Source: Nakamurella flava (lineage in GTDB: Bacteria; Actinomycetota; Actinomycetes; Mycobacteriales; Nakamurellaceae). From it: a stretch of 64,000 nucleotides of DNA. A program made the translations under genes and the position numbers. Below the pieces are notes generated by a model. It saw only the letters and a program-made list of their open reading frames with translations, searched no databases and was not told where the DNA came from. This document shows positions 7,562-15,749 of the stretch, piece by piece; positions within the stretch are counted from its first letter, which is position 1, and the number at the start of each line of letters is the position of its first letter. The stretch covers positions 122,702 to 186,701 of the forward strand of contig NZ_SZZH01000007.1 of NCBI RefSeq assembly GCF_005298075.1, given 5' to 3'.

Positions 7562-8950
7562 ATGACCGCGACACTGGACGCCGACCTGGTCGGTCTGGCC
7601 GACGTCCGGGCCAAGGCCCGCGCCGCCCGCCGGGCGTTCGACGAGCTGGCCGGCGCCGACCAGGAGACGCTCGACCACATCGTCCGCGCGATGGCCCGGG
7701 CCGGGACGCGGGCGTCGGAGGAACTGGCCCGGCTCGCCGTCGACGAGACCGGCTACGGCGTCTACGAGCACAAGATCCACAAGAACCGCTACAACACGGG
7801 TTTCGTCGCCCGATGGATGCTGGAACGTCGGGCCGTCGGCGTGCTCTGGGCCGACGAGCGGACCAGGGTGACCGCGATCGGCGTCCCCATGGGCGTGATC
7901 GCCGGCATCATCCCGGTCACCAACCCCACCGCGACCACGCTGTTCAAGAGCCTGGCCGCGCTCAAGTCGGGTAACGCCGTCGTCCACGCCCCGCATCCGC
8001 GGGCCGCCCGGTGCACCCTGCGGGCGGCCGAGATCATGGCCGAGGCGGCCGTCGGGGCCGGCGCCCCCGAGGGCATCATCGGCTGCCTGGAGAACCCCAC
8101 CCTGCCGGCCACCCAGGAACTGATGCGGCGGCCGGAGATCTCCCTCGTGCTGGCCACCGGCGGGCCGGGGATGGTCCGCGCGGCCTACTCCAGCGGTAAA
8201 CCGACGATCGCCGTCGGCGCCGGCAACGTGCCCGCCTACGTCGGGGCCAGCGTCGCCGACCCGGCCGAGGCCGCCGAGATGATCATCACCTCGAAGTCCT
8301 TCGACAACGGGACCGCCTGCGTCGCCGAACAATCCGTGGTCGTCCACGACGCGGTGGCACCCGCGTTCCTCGCCGCGTTCGAAGCCAAGGGTGCCTTCTG
8401 GATGAACCCGGATCAGCAGGCCGCCCTGGCCGCCGTGCTCTTCGACGAGCGCGGCGCCATGCGACCGGCCTCGGTCGGCCAGAGCGCCCGGCGACTGGCC
8501 GAGCTGTCCGGCTTCACCGTCCCGTCCGACACCCGGGTGCTGGCCGCGCGGCTGACGACCGTCGGGGTCGGCACCCCGCTGTCCCGGGAGATCCTCGGTC
8601 CGGTGCTGTCGGTCTACACCGCGCCCGATGTGGCGGCCGCGCGCGCCCGGTGCCGGGAGATCCTTGCGCTGGACGGTGAGGGGCACACCGCGGCCGTGCA
8701 CGCCGCCGACCCCGACGAGATCGCCCCGTTCACCTCCCTGCCCGCCGGGCGGATCGTCATCAACACCCCCGCCCTGTTCGGCGGGATGGGCTTCTCGGCC
8801 GAGGTCGACCCGTCGTTCCAACTCGGCACCGGAACGTGGAGCGGGTCCATCTGCTCGGACAACGTCACCCCGCTGCACCTGATCAACATCACCCGGGTCG
8901 CCCACGAGGTGCGCCCGTGGCGGCAGGTCTACGACCCGGTGGAGCTGTGA
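7562..8950 (+). CDS. CoA-acylating aldehyde dehydrogenase of the microcompartment (PduP/EutE-like)
   Basis: 462 residues, the size of PduP/EutE enzymes, which oxidise an aldehyde to acyl-CoA with NAD+. The catalytic thiol lies in NGTACVAEQ (Cys253, TGC at 8318-8320). IIPVTNPT and the glycine motif ATGGPGMV fit the acylating subfamily. The N-terminus starts directly with helices and has no obvious separate encapsulation peptide. It lies between the hexamer gene and an EutJ-like gene one base downstream of its stop. It is the central enzyme of the compartment; the aldehyde it uses cannot be read from the sequence. Confidence 0.93.
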   Translation: MTATLDADLVGLADVRAKARAARRAFDELAGADQETLDHIVRAMARAGTRASEELARLAVDETGYGVYEHKIHKNRYNTGFVARWMLERRAVGVLWADERTRVTAIGVPMGVIAGIIPVTNPTATTLFKSLAALKSGNAVVHAPHPRAARCTLRAAEIMAEAAVGAGAPEGIIGCLENPTLPATQELMRRPEISLVLATGGPGMVRAAYSSGKPTIAVGAGNVPAYVGASVADPAEAAEMIITSKSFDNGTACVAEQSVVVHDAVAPAFLAAFEAKGAFWMNPDQQAALAAVLFDERGAMRPASVGQSARRLAELSGFTVPSDTRVLAARLTTVGVGTPLSREILGPVLSVYTAPDVAAARARCREILALDGEGHTAAVHAADPDEIAPFTSLPAGRIVINTPALFGGMGFSAEVDPSFQLGTGTWSGSICSDNVTPLHLINITRVAHEVRPWRQVYDPVEL

Positions 8951-8951
8951 G

Positions 8952-9791
8952 ATGCGCAGCAATGGAACAGCTCTCGTGAGCGGCGTCGAGGACCTGCTGC
9001 ACCGGGCCGCCGAACGGCTGGACAGTGCCGAGCCCGGTGACGCCGTCGGCCCACTGCAGGTCGGCGTCGACCTGGGCACGGCCAGCTGCGTGCTGACCGT
9101 CCTGGCTGGTCCGGACGACGACCTGCGTCCAGTCTGGGTGGGGCGCGAGAGCAGCGGCGCCCTACGCGACGGAGTGGTTGTCGACTTCGCCCGGGCGGCC
9201 GCCACCATCGGTCGACTCAAGCAGGCCGCCGAGGACGCGCTCGGCGTCACCCTGGAAGCCACCGCCACCGCCTATCCGCCGTGCGTCCCGCTGGCCGACG
9301 CCCGCGCCTGCCGGTTCGTCTGCGAGGCCGCGGGTTTCGACCGCGTCGACCTGGTCGACGAGGTAACCGCCGCGCAACGGACGCTGCAGGTGGTCGACGG
9401 GGTGGTCGTCGACGTCGGCGGCGGCTCCACCGGGGTCGGGGTCTTCCGGCGCGGCGAACTGGTCGCGTTGGACGACCGGCCGGGTGGCGGGCACCACCTC
9501 GACCTCGTGCTGGCCGGGGCGCTGGGGCTGTCCCTGTCCGACGCCGAGGCCCACAAGCGCACCCACCCTCGGCAGTCCCTGCCGATCCTGGTGCCCGGAC
9601 TGCAACGCATCGCCGAGAACGTCCGCGCCCTGACCGTCGAAGCCGCCGACCTGCCCCTGCATCTGGCCGGCGGCGCGCTGATGATCGACGGCGCCGGGGC
9701 CGTGCTGTCCACCTACCTGGAGAGAACCGTGGTGACCTACCCGCACGCCCTGCTCATCACCCCGCTGGGGATCGCGAGGTCGGCCTCATGA
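8952..9791 (+). CDS. EutJ-like actin/HSP70-fold protein
   Basis: 279 residues. Phosphate-binding motifs of the actin/HSP70 ATPase fold are visible: VGVDLGTASCVLTVL near residues 37-52 and DVGGGSTGVGVF near 155. LAGGALMIDGAG and a terminal TPLGIARS match EutJ, a chaperone-like protein of ethanolamine and related microcompartments. The ATG is one base after the aldehyde dehydrogenase stop (TGAgATG), so the two are coupled. EutJ's exact role is not settled; assembly or reactivation of cargo enzymes is usually proposed. Confidence 0.88.
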   Translation: MRSNGTALVSGVEDLLHRAAERLDSAEPGDAVGPLQVGVDLGTASCVLTVLAGPDDDLRPVWVGRESSGALRDGVVVDFARAAATIGRLKQAAEDALGVTLEATATAYPPCVPLADARACRFVCEAAGFDRVDLVDEVTAAQRTLQVVDGVVVDVGGGSTGVGVFRRGELVALDDRPGGGHHLDLVLAGALGLSLSDAEAHKRTHPRQSLPILVPGLQRIAENVRALTVEAADLPLHLAGGALMIDGAGAVLSTYLERTVVTYPHALLITPLGIARSAS

Positions 9792-9882
9792 GCGGGGCTC
9801 GCCGAGCGAACTATCGACACCGCGACGGCGTCCGCGCCGGGGCGACTGAGCTAGCGAAGTACGAACCCGGAAGGACGACGTC

Positions 9883-10512
9883 ATGACCTCGCCGACCTTG
9901 CGGACGTACGCGTTCATCGACCGGATGCAGCCGCAGTGCGCGGCGCACATCGCGGCCACCAGTCCCGGTGACGTGCCGCTGGCCGGGATGGCCGAGCTGT
10001 ACATCGAGATGGCCCCGGGCAACGAGGTCTTCCGCGCCGCCGACATCGCGCTGAAGGCGGCCGGGGTCCGGCCGGCCCTGCAGATCATCGAGCGGGAGTT
10101 CGGTCTGCTGGAGATCCATTCCGAGCAGCAGGCCGAGGTGCTCGCCTCCGGACAGGCGGTGCTCGACGAGCTGGGGATGTCCGAGACCGACCGGATCAAG
10201 CCGGTGATCGCGTCGACGCAGTTCATCACCAACGTGCACCCCTACCAGGCGCAGCTGCTCAACAAATGGCGCAAGGGCTCGATGATGATGCCCGGGCAGA
10301 GCCTGTTCGTCATGGAGGTGGCACCCGCGGCCTACATCGCGGTCGCGGCCAACGAGGCCGAGAAGGCCGCCAACATCACCGTCATCGAGCTGCGGGCCGT
10401 CGGCCGCTTCGGGCGCATGTTCCTGTCGGGGACCGAGAGCGAGGTGCAGTCGGCGCGGGACGCCGCGGTCGCCGCGCTCGAGGCCATGCCCGGTCAGGAG
10501 ATGAAGAGATGA
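9883..10512 (+). CDS. Tandem-domain microcompartment shell protein (BMC-T)
   Basis: 209 residues, twice the size of a BMC-H protein. The first half (about 1-95) starts LRTYAFIDRMQPQCAAH and the second (about 100-205) carries PGQSLFVMEVAPAAYIAVAANEAEK with SGTESEVQSARDAA, both BMC-like folds. Such proteins form pseudohexameric trimers, some with large gated pores for bulky cofactors. ATG 9883 follows a GGAAGGACG site. Its stop overlaps the start of the malate-dehydrogenase-like gene. The two halves are diverged, as usual for this class. Confidence 0.88.
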   Translation: MTSPTLRTYAFIDRMQPQCAAHIAATSPGDVPLAGMAELYIEMAPGNEVFRAADIALKAAGVRPALQIIEREFGLLEIHSEQQAEVLASGQAVLDELGMSETDRIKPVIASTQFITNVHPYQAQLLNKWRKGSMMMPGQSLFVMEVAPAAYIAVAANEAEKAANITVIELRAVGRFGRMFLSGTESEVQSARDAAVAALEAMPGQEMKR

Positions 10513-11855
10513 CGGTGTGGGGGGCCGACGCGGTCGAGGACGCCCACCGCGCCGGCCAGGCCCTCGTCATCGCGGCCCGGGACATCCTGACCCCGTTGGC
10601 CCAGGAACGGGCCCGTGAGCTGCAGGTGGCGATCACCACCGCGGTCACACCGCCGACCGCCGTGACACCACGGGCATCCGCGCCGTCGCCGGCCGCCGGC
10701 CCGGCTCCCGTGACACGTGCATCCGCGAGCACCGCACCGGCTCCGCCCGCCCCGGTGCTGGTCCGGGCCCGCGCCGCGCCCCGGGCCTGGGTCTACAGCC
10801 CGCCCGCCCCGTTCGTCGGCGCCCCCTCGGGGGCGCTGTACCGGCGGGGTGCGCCGGTGGCGGGTCGGTCGGCGGTCCGCGCCGGCGGGCCGCCGCGCCC
10901 GGTGGTCGTCGGTGCCGGCCGCACCGGCCGGGTGGTCGTCGTCGGGGCCGGGCACGTCGGCATGATCGCCGCCCTGCGACTGGTCGACGCCGACCAGTTC
11001 GCCGAGGTCGTGCTGGTCGACATCGACGAGGGGCGGGCCGCCGGGATCGCGCTTGACCTCACCCACACCGCGGCGCTGTCGGGGTTCGCCACCGCGGTCC
11101 GCGGCGTCGGCACGGTGGAGGCGGCCGGGCCGGCCGACTACGTCGTCATCACCGCCGGCAAGCCCCGCCAGCCCGGGATGAGCCGTTCCGACCTGATCTC
11201 GACCAACGCGGCGATCGTCGGCGACCTGGCCAGGCGGTGTGCCGCGGTCTCACCGGACGCGGTCCTCGTCGTGGTCACGAACCCGCTCGACGAGATGACC
11301 CAGCACGCCTGGCAGGCGTCCGGTTTCCCTTCGTCCCGGGTGGTCGGGATGGCCGGAGTGCTGGACACCGCGCGCTTCCAGGCGCTGGCTGCGTTGGGCG
11401 GGTCGTTCCGCGCCGACCAGGTCTCGGCCTGGGCGTTGGGCAGCCACGGCGAGGAGATGGTTATCCCGCTGTCGCAGGCCCGGATCGACGGACGTCCCCT
11501 CACCGACCGGATACCGAGCGCAGACGTGCGGGCCGTGGTCGACCGCGCCCGGGGCTCCGGGGCCGAGGTCGTCGGGCTCCTGAGGTCCGGCAGCGCGTTC
11601 ATGGCCCCGGGCATGTCCGCCGCCCGGATGGTGCTGGCGATGGCTCGCGACTCCGGAGAGGTGCTGCCCGCTGCGGTGCTGGCCGACGGCACCTACGGGA
11701 TCCGGGACGTCTACGTCGGACTGCCCGCCCGACTCGGCCGGCACGGCGTGACCGGCATCGTCCCGGTGGACCTGCAACCGGACGAGCTGGCCGCGTTGCG
11801 GGCGGCTGCGGACCGGATCCGCGAACGGCTGGCCGACCTGGCGACGGCGTCGTGA
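10509..11855 (+). CDS. Malate-dehydrogenase-like enzyme with N-terminal encapsulation-type extension
   Basis: 448 residues, against about 310 for ordinary malate/lactate dehydrogenases. The catalytic part starts near residue 140: NAD motif VVVVGAGHVG, KPRQPGMSRSDL (Arg at the specificity position that is Gln in lactate dehydrogenases), GMAGVLDTARF and catalytic His in LGSHGEEMV. Before it are a helix (residues 7-42, VEDAHRAGQALVIAARDI onward) and a roughly 95-residue Pro/Ala/Thr-rich linker, the layout of proteins targeted into microcompartments. ATG 10509 overlaps the BMC-T stop (ATGA), so this start is well supported. It probably regenerates NAD+ or NADH inside the shell. The true substrate may be another 2-hydroxy or 2-oxo acid. 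Confidence 0.88.
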   Translation: MTVWGADAVEDAHRAGQALVIAARDILTPLAQERARELQVAITTAVTPPTAVTPRASAPSPAAGPAPVTRASASTAPAPPAPVLVRARAAPRAWVYSPPAPFVGAPSGALYRRGAPVAGRSAVRAGGPPRPVVVGAGRTGRVVVVGAGHVGMIAALRLVDADQFAEVVLVDIDEGRAAGIALDLTHTAALSGFATAVRGVGTVEAAGPADYVVITAGKPRQPGMSRSDLISTNAAIVGDLARRCAAVSPDAVLVVVTNPLDEMTQHAWQASGFPSSRVVGMAGVLDTARFQALAALGGSFRADQVSAWALGSHGEEMVIPLSQARIDGRPLTDRIPSADVRAVVDRARGSGAEVVGLLRSGSAFMAPGMSAARMVLAMARDSGEVLPAAVLADGTYGIRDVYVGLPARLGRHGVTGIVPVDLQPDELAALRAAADRIRERLADLATAS

Positions 11856-11874
11856 ACCCCGGGGGGCGGCGACG

Positions 11875-12909
11875 GTGAAGGCGGTCGTGCACGACGGTCG
11901 GGGCGGCGTGCGGGTGGCCGAGGTGCCCGATGCCGAACTGCTGGATCCCGGTGACGCCGTCGTCCGGGTCCGGCGGGCCGCGGTCTGCGGCACCGATCTG
12001 CACGTGCTCGCCCATCACGACGGTCTGCCGGCGGGGACGACGCTCGGCCACGAGTTCGTCGGTGAGGTCGTCGCGGTCGGCGCGGCCGTGAGCGCCCACT
12101 GGGTCGGAGACCTGGTGGCGGGCGCGGACTTCTCGGCCTGCGGGACCTGCTGGTGGTGTCGACGGGGGCATCACTGGGAGTGTCCCGAACGTCGGTTCTT
12201 CGGTACCGGGACGACGTTCGGCCCGGCCCTGGCCGGGGCGCAGGCCGAGTTGGTCCGGGTGCCGTTCGCCGACGCCACCCTGCAGGCCGTCCCGTCCGGG
12301 GTCTCCGCGGACCGGGCCGTCTTCCTGGGCGACACCCTGGCCACCGGTTACGCCGCGGTGCGGCGCACGGGCGCCCAGCCGGGGGACACGGTGGCGGTGC
12401 TCGGCGGCGGACCGGTCGGCCAGCTGTGCAGCCTCGTCGCCCAGGCGTGCGGGGCCGGGGTGGTCCTGCTCGTCGAGCCGGTGGAGGCGCGTCGGGCCCT
12501 CGCGGCGCAGGAGGGCGCCGTCGCCGTGGAGCCCGACCGGGCGCGCGCCGTCCTGGACGGCCTGACCGACGGTCGCGGAGCCGATGCCGTCGTCGACGCC
12601 GTCGGGGGCCGGGTCGGACTCGATATGGCCTTCGGCCTGGTGCGCCGCGCCGGCACCGTGGTCTCGGTCGGGGTGCCGGCGTCGACCGAGTGGGCGATGC
12701 CCGTCGAGCGGGCCTTCGTCGACGAACTCACCGTGGGGTTCGCGGTGGGCAACTACCTGCGCGACGGCGCCCCGGTGGGCGCGCTCGTCCGCTCCGGTCT
12801 GGTCGACCCGCTCGCGCTGGGGCCCCTGACGGTCGGTCTGGACGAGGCGCCGGAGGCATACCGGGCCATGATCGATCGACGTACCCTCAAGACACTGATC
12901 GCGTTCTGA
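11875..12909 (+). CDS. Zinc-dependent alcohol dehydrogenase (MDR family)
   Basis: 344 residues from GTG 11875, with a GGGGGGCGG stretch upstream. Catalytic zinc ligands are in AAVCGTDLH and TLGHEFVGE; the structural zinc site is CGTCWWCRRGHHWEC. The Rossmann motif VLGGGPVGQLC is near residue 170. Its place in the shell operon, 19 bp after the malate-dehydrogenase-like gene, suggests it interconverts the aldehyde and its alcohol or recycles NAD+, as alcohol dehydrogenases do in other microcompartments. It has no separate N-terminal targeting extension, so it could also work in the cytosol. Confidence 0.88.
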   Translation: MKAVVHDGRGGVRVAEVPDAELLDPGDAVVRVRRAAVCGTDLHVLAHHDGLPAGTTLGHEFVGEVVAVGAAVSAHWVGDLVAGADFSACGTCWWCRRGHHWECPERRFFGTGTTFGPALAGAQAELVRVPFADATLQAVPSGVSADRAVFLGDTLATGYAAVRRTGAQPGDTVAVLGGGPVGQLCSLVAQACGAGVVLLVEPVEARRALAAQEGAVAVEPDRARAVLDGLTDGRGADAVVDAVGGRVGLDMAFGLVRRAGTVVSVGVPASTEWAMPVERAFVDELTVGFAVGNYLRDGAPVGALVRSGLVDPLALGPLTVGLDEAPEAYRAMIDRRTLKTLIAF

Positions 12910-12934
12910 CACCGATGGAGGTGGGCTCGATGAC

Positions 12935-15145
12935 GTGCCCGGATCGGACCCGACGGTGACCGCTGTGCTGACGCCCGCCGCTGGTTCCCCGGTGGCGGGG
13001 TGCGCGCACACCCCGTCCGTTGACACCGACCTCACCCGCCTCCTGCAGACCGTTCCCGACGAGATCGATTCCGCGGCATCCCATGTCGCGCAGGCGGCCG
13101 GGGACCTGCTGAGGACGGCGGTGTCGGTCGCCGGGTGGACGGGACACCGCTGGGTGGCCCTCGCCGGCCCGGTCGTGCCACTGCCCGGGCACCCGCTCCC
13201 TGGTACCGCCCCCGGTCGTGCCGGCACCCCGGACGGCCGGATCGTCCTGTGCTGGGACCCGTCGATCGCCGCCGCCGAGGCGCAGCCACTGCTCGTCCAG
13301 GCCTGCGTCTGGTTGGCCCTGTTGCACCGGTCCCGCGGGACGCAGGGCCCGGCGACCGCCACGCCGGACGCCGAGTCGCTGGCCGTCCGCGAGGTCGTGC
13401 AGCAACTGCTGACGGTCCGCGACCTCGACCGGGTCATGACGGCCATCGCCGAGCGCACGTTGCGGCTGCTCGACGCCGACATCTGCGGCGTCATGTTGCG
13501 TGACGGCGATGTCGTCGACATGCGGGCCTGCGTCGGGAACCGCTGCCGGGAGACCACGCGGCTACGGATGCGGCGCGGTCAGGGTCTGGCCGGTCTGGTC
13601 TTCGACACCGGCCGGCCGGCGAAGGTCGACTCCTATCTGGACGATCAGACCATCAGCGACGACTTCATGTCGCTGGCGCAGCGCGAGGAGACGCTGTCGG
13701 CGCTGGCCGTCCCGCTCAGCCTGCAGGGCGAGTTCCTCGGGGTGCTGGAGGTCTGGCGACGCCGCGCCTCGATCTTCACCGAGCAGGACGTCCGGCGGAT
13801 GGTGACGCTGGCCGACATCGCCACCGTGGCCATCGACAACGCCCGTCAGCACGACGTCGGGGCCGCGGCCACCGCCGAGGCCGAAGCCGCTCGGGACGAA
13901 CTGCAGCGGCAGGTGGCGGTCCTGGACCATTCCAGCCGGCTGCAGCACAGCCTGCTGACCACCGTCGTCGAAGGCGGCGGCCTGCCCGCCGTGGTGCACG
14001 CCGTCGGCACCGAGATGGGCTGTGAGGTCGCGGTCTTCGGACCGGACGGGAGTTCGTTGGCCGCCCACCATCCCGACGGTGCCGACCCGGTGCTGCCGGA
14101 GCGGCTGGCACTGCGGTCCATGGGGCGCCCCGATCCGGTCGGCAGCGGGCGCTGGTCGCGACCGGTCTACGCCGACGGCGACCGGGTCGGCCAGGTGGTC
14201 CTGGTGCAGGGGGTGCAGTCGGCGGAGCTGATGACCGCGGTCGTCGGGCACGTCGCCATGGCCTGCTCACTGGCCTCGCTGCGGGAACGCGCGGCCAGCC
14301 GGGCCCGGGCGCAGGCGGTCGACCAGGTTCTCTGGGACCTGCTGCAGGGGCCTGTCGAACACCGGGTCGCCGCGCGGAGCCGGGCTCAGCAGCTCGGCAT
14401 CACCCTGCCCGGCGCGCTGCGCGTGCTCCATGCCCGACTGGAGAACATCGAGGACCTCGCCGCCGCGCAGGGCTGGGACACCTCGCAGACCGACAAGGTG
14501 CGACGCAGTGTGCTGCGGGTCGTCAAGGACGTGGACTCCGCCCGCCGGCTCGTCCTCGTCGGGATGCGCGGCGACCTGCTGGTCGGCGTCGGCGGCGACC
14601 TGACCCGTGACGCCGCCCGGCAGCTCGCCGCCGCGGCCCGGGCCGCGGTGCACGCCGAACGGCCTGGGTTGCAGCTCACCTGGGGGGTGAGCCGTGAACA
14701 CGACAACCCGATCGAGCTGCCCAACGCATTGCGCGAGGCGGAGACGGCCCTGGCCGCCGCCCGTCGGCTCGGTGGGCGGGAGGCCTTCCTCTACGAGGAA
14801 CTCGGCATCGTCCGGCTGTTGCTCGGCTCCGGGGACGACCCGGATCTGCAGACCTTCATCGACGAGGTGACCGGCCCGCTGATCGCCTACGACCACGACA
14901 ACGACGGAGCGCTGATCCGCACCCTGCGGGCGTTCTTCGACGCCGACTGTTCCCAGCGGGTGGCCGCGGAACGACTGTTCATCCACCACAAGACGATGCG
15001 CTACCGCCTGGAACGCATCCGACAGCTCACCGGGCTGGACCTGAACCGCCACGAGGACCGCATGCGAGCCGACTTCGCGCTGCGCCTGCTGGAGATCAAT
15101 CAGCCGACCGACGAGCCCGACGCCCGGCCCCAGCCGGCGCTCTGA
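12935..15145 (+). CDS. GAF-domain PucR/CdaR-type transcriptional regulator
   Basis: 736 residues from GTG 12935; GGAGG lies at 12917-12921, and an in-frame GTG at 12956 is an alternative. A GAF domain covers about residues 155-300 (RQLLTVRDLD-like helix, then DADICGVMLRDG and GLVFDTGRPAKVDSYL). A CdaR GGDEF-like part lies near 470-620, and the PucR helix-turn-helix is at the end (AAERLFIHHKTMRYRLERI). Regulators of this family respond to small metabolites and activate nearby catabolic genes. It lies directly after the alcohol dehydrogenase, so it is the likely controller of the microcompartment. The effector is unknown. Confidence 0.88.
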   Translation: MPGSDPTVTAVLTPAAGSPVAGCAHTPSVDTDLTRLLQTVPDEIDSAASHVAQAAGDLLRTAVSVAGWTGHRWVALAGPVVPLPGHPLPGTAPGRAGTPDGRIVLCWDPSIAAAEAQPLLVQACVWLALLHRSRGTQGPATATPDAESLAVREVVQQLLTVRDLDRVMTAIAERTLRLLDADICGVMLRDGDVVDMRACVGNRCRETTRLRMRRGQGLAGLVFDTGRPAKVDSYLDDQTISDDFMSLAQREETLSALAVPLSLQGEFLGVLEVWRRRASIFTEQDVRRMVTLADIATVAIDNARQHDVGAAATAEAEAARDELQRQVAVLDHSSRLQHSLLTTVVEGGGLPAVVHAVGTEMGCEVAVFGPDGSSLAAHHPDGADPVLPERLALRSMGRPDPVGSGRWSRPVYADGDRVGQVVLVQGVQSAELMTAVVGHVAMACSLASLRERAASRARAQAVDQVLWDLLQGPVEHRVAARSRAQQLGITLPGALRVLHARLENIEDLAAAQGWDTSQTDKVRRSVLRVVKDVDSARRLVLVGMRGDLLVGVGGDLTRDAARQLAAAARAAVHAERPGLQLTWGVSREHDNPIELPNALREAETALAAARRLGGREAFLYEELGIVRLLLGSGDDPDLQTFIDEVTGPLIAYDHDNDGALIRTLRAFFDADCSQRVAAERLFIHHKTMRYRLERIRQLTGLDLNRHEDRMRADFALRLLEINQPTDEPDARPQPAL

Positions 15146-15186
15146 GCATGACCCGGCGGGGGGAGCGGCGAGTCGGGCGGTGGTCG

Positions 15187-15201
15187 GCCGGTCAGACCGG
15201 C
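15187..15201. terminator. Short hairpin between convergent genes
   Basis: GCCGGT (15187-15192) pairs with ACCGGC (15196-15201) around CAG, spanning the stop of the minus-strand BMC-H gene and lying about 40 bp after the regulator stop. A modest bidirectional terminator candidate. Confidence 0.35.
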
Positions 15202-15482
15202 GGGGTGAACGCCTGTCCCACGATTCCTTCGGTCTCGCCGTGCGGCCGCGCGATGATGTGGCTGGCGACGAGGTCGCCGACCCGCGCGGCCGCCACCCGG
15301 CCCGCGTCGATGGCGGCCTTGACCGCCCCGACGTCGCCGCGGACGGCGACCGACACCTGGCCGTTGCGCAACGTCCGGTACCCCTCGACCTCGACGTTCG
15401 CGGCCTTGACCATGGCGTCGGCAGCCTCGATCGCCCCCACCAGGCCGCGGGTCTCCACCAGTCCGAGTGCACCCTGCGCCAT
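15192..15482 (-). CDS. Second microcompartment hexamer shell protein (BMC-H)
   Basis: 96 residues from ATG 15482; a GTG directly before it (15485) is the alternative. It opens [20 protein letters not shown] and continues [16 protein letters not shown] and IIARPHGETEGIV, one complete BMC domain. It shares most of its first 30 residues with the hexamer at 7149-7472 but lacks that protein's longer N-terminus and ends differently. It is on the opposite strand, outside the main operon, with its own promoter region facing the HMG-CoA lyase gene. Separate control could change the ratio of two hexamers with different pores. Confidence 0.94.
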   Translation of the reverse strand: MAQGALGLVETRGLVGAIEAADAMVKAANVEVEGYRTLRNGQVSVAVRGDVGAVKAAIDAGRVAAARVGDLVASHIIARPHGETEGIVGQAFTPPV

Positions 15483-15633
15483 CACGCACCGTCCGTTCTC
15501 CGACGCCGGCCCTGGTCAGGGAAGAACCTGCCCAGCTGGCCGGAGGACGGCGACCCGTCCTGGGGGCGACGGTAGGGCGGCCGGACGTCGACCGGCCCTG
15601 TCCCGGTCGGTCAGTTCTCCCCGGGTGTGTTGT

Positions 15634-15663
15634 CCGCCCCGGACATGGGATGCGCCGGGGCGG
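15634..15663. promoter_or_regulatory. 9-bp perfect inverted repeat in the divergent region
   Basis: CCGCCCCGG (15634-15642) is repeated in inverted form at 15655-15663 across 12 nt. It lies between the minus-strand BMC-H and the plus-strand HMG-CoA lyase gene, about 90 bp before the latter. It could be an operator serving both transcripts or a leader hairpin. Confidence 0.4.
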
Positions 15664-15691
15664 TCGGGTGATCGTGGACGCCGCCCAGCCG

Positions 15692-15729
15692 GGTGCCGAC
15701 GACCGCCGTCGCTGCCCGCCCACCCCCGT
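15692..15729. repeat. 38-bp direct repeat, copy 1
   Basis: Starts GGTGCCGACGACCGCC and ends CACCCCCGT. It is identical to 22215-22252 at 37 of 38 positions (T here, C there, at 15712) and in the same orientation. This copy is in the leader of the HMG-CoA lyase gene; the other is inside the PRC-barrel gene. Confidence 0.8.
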
Positions 15730-15749
15730 CAGCCCGAGGAGGCCGCGTG

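Noticed and set aside
10266..10508. A longer start for the malate-dehydrogenase-like protein
   Set aside because: This in-frame upstream stretch is the shadow of the BMC-T gene; the ATG overlapping its stop is the natural start.
9557..10512. PduL-like phosphotransacylase in the shell locus
   Set aside because: I looked for the paired metal-binding PduL repeats in every gene of the locus and found none; this gene is a BMC-T protein.
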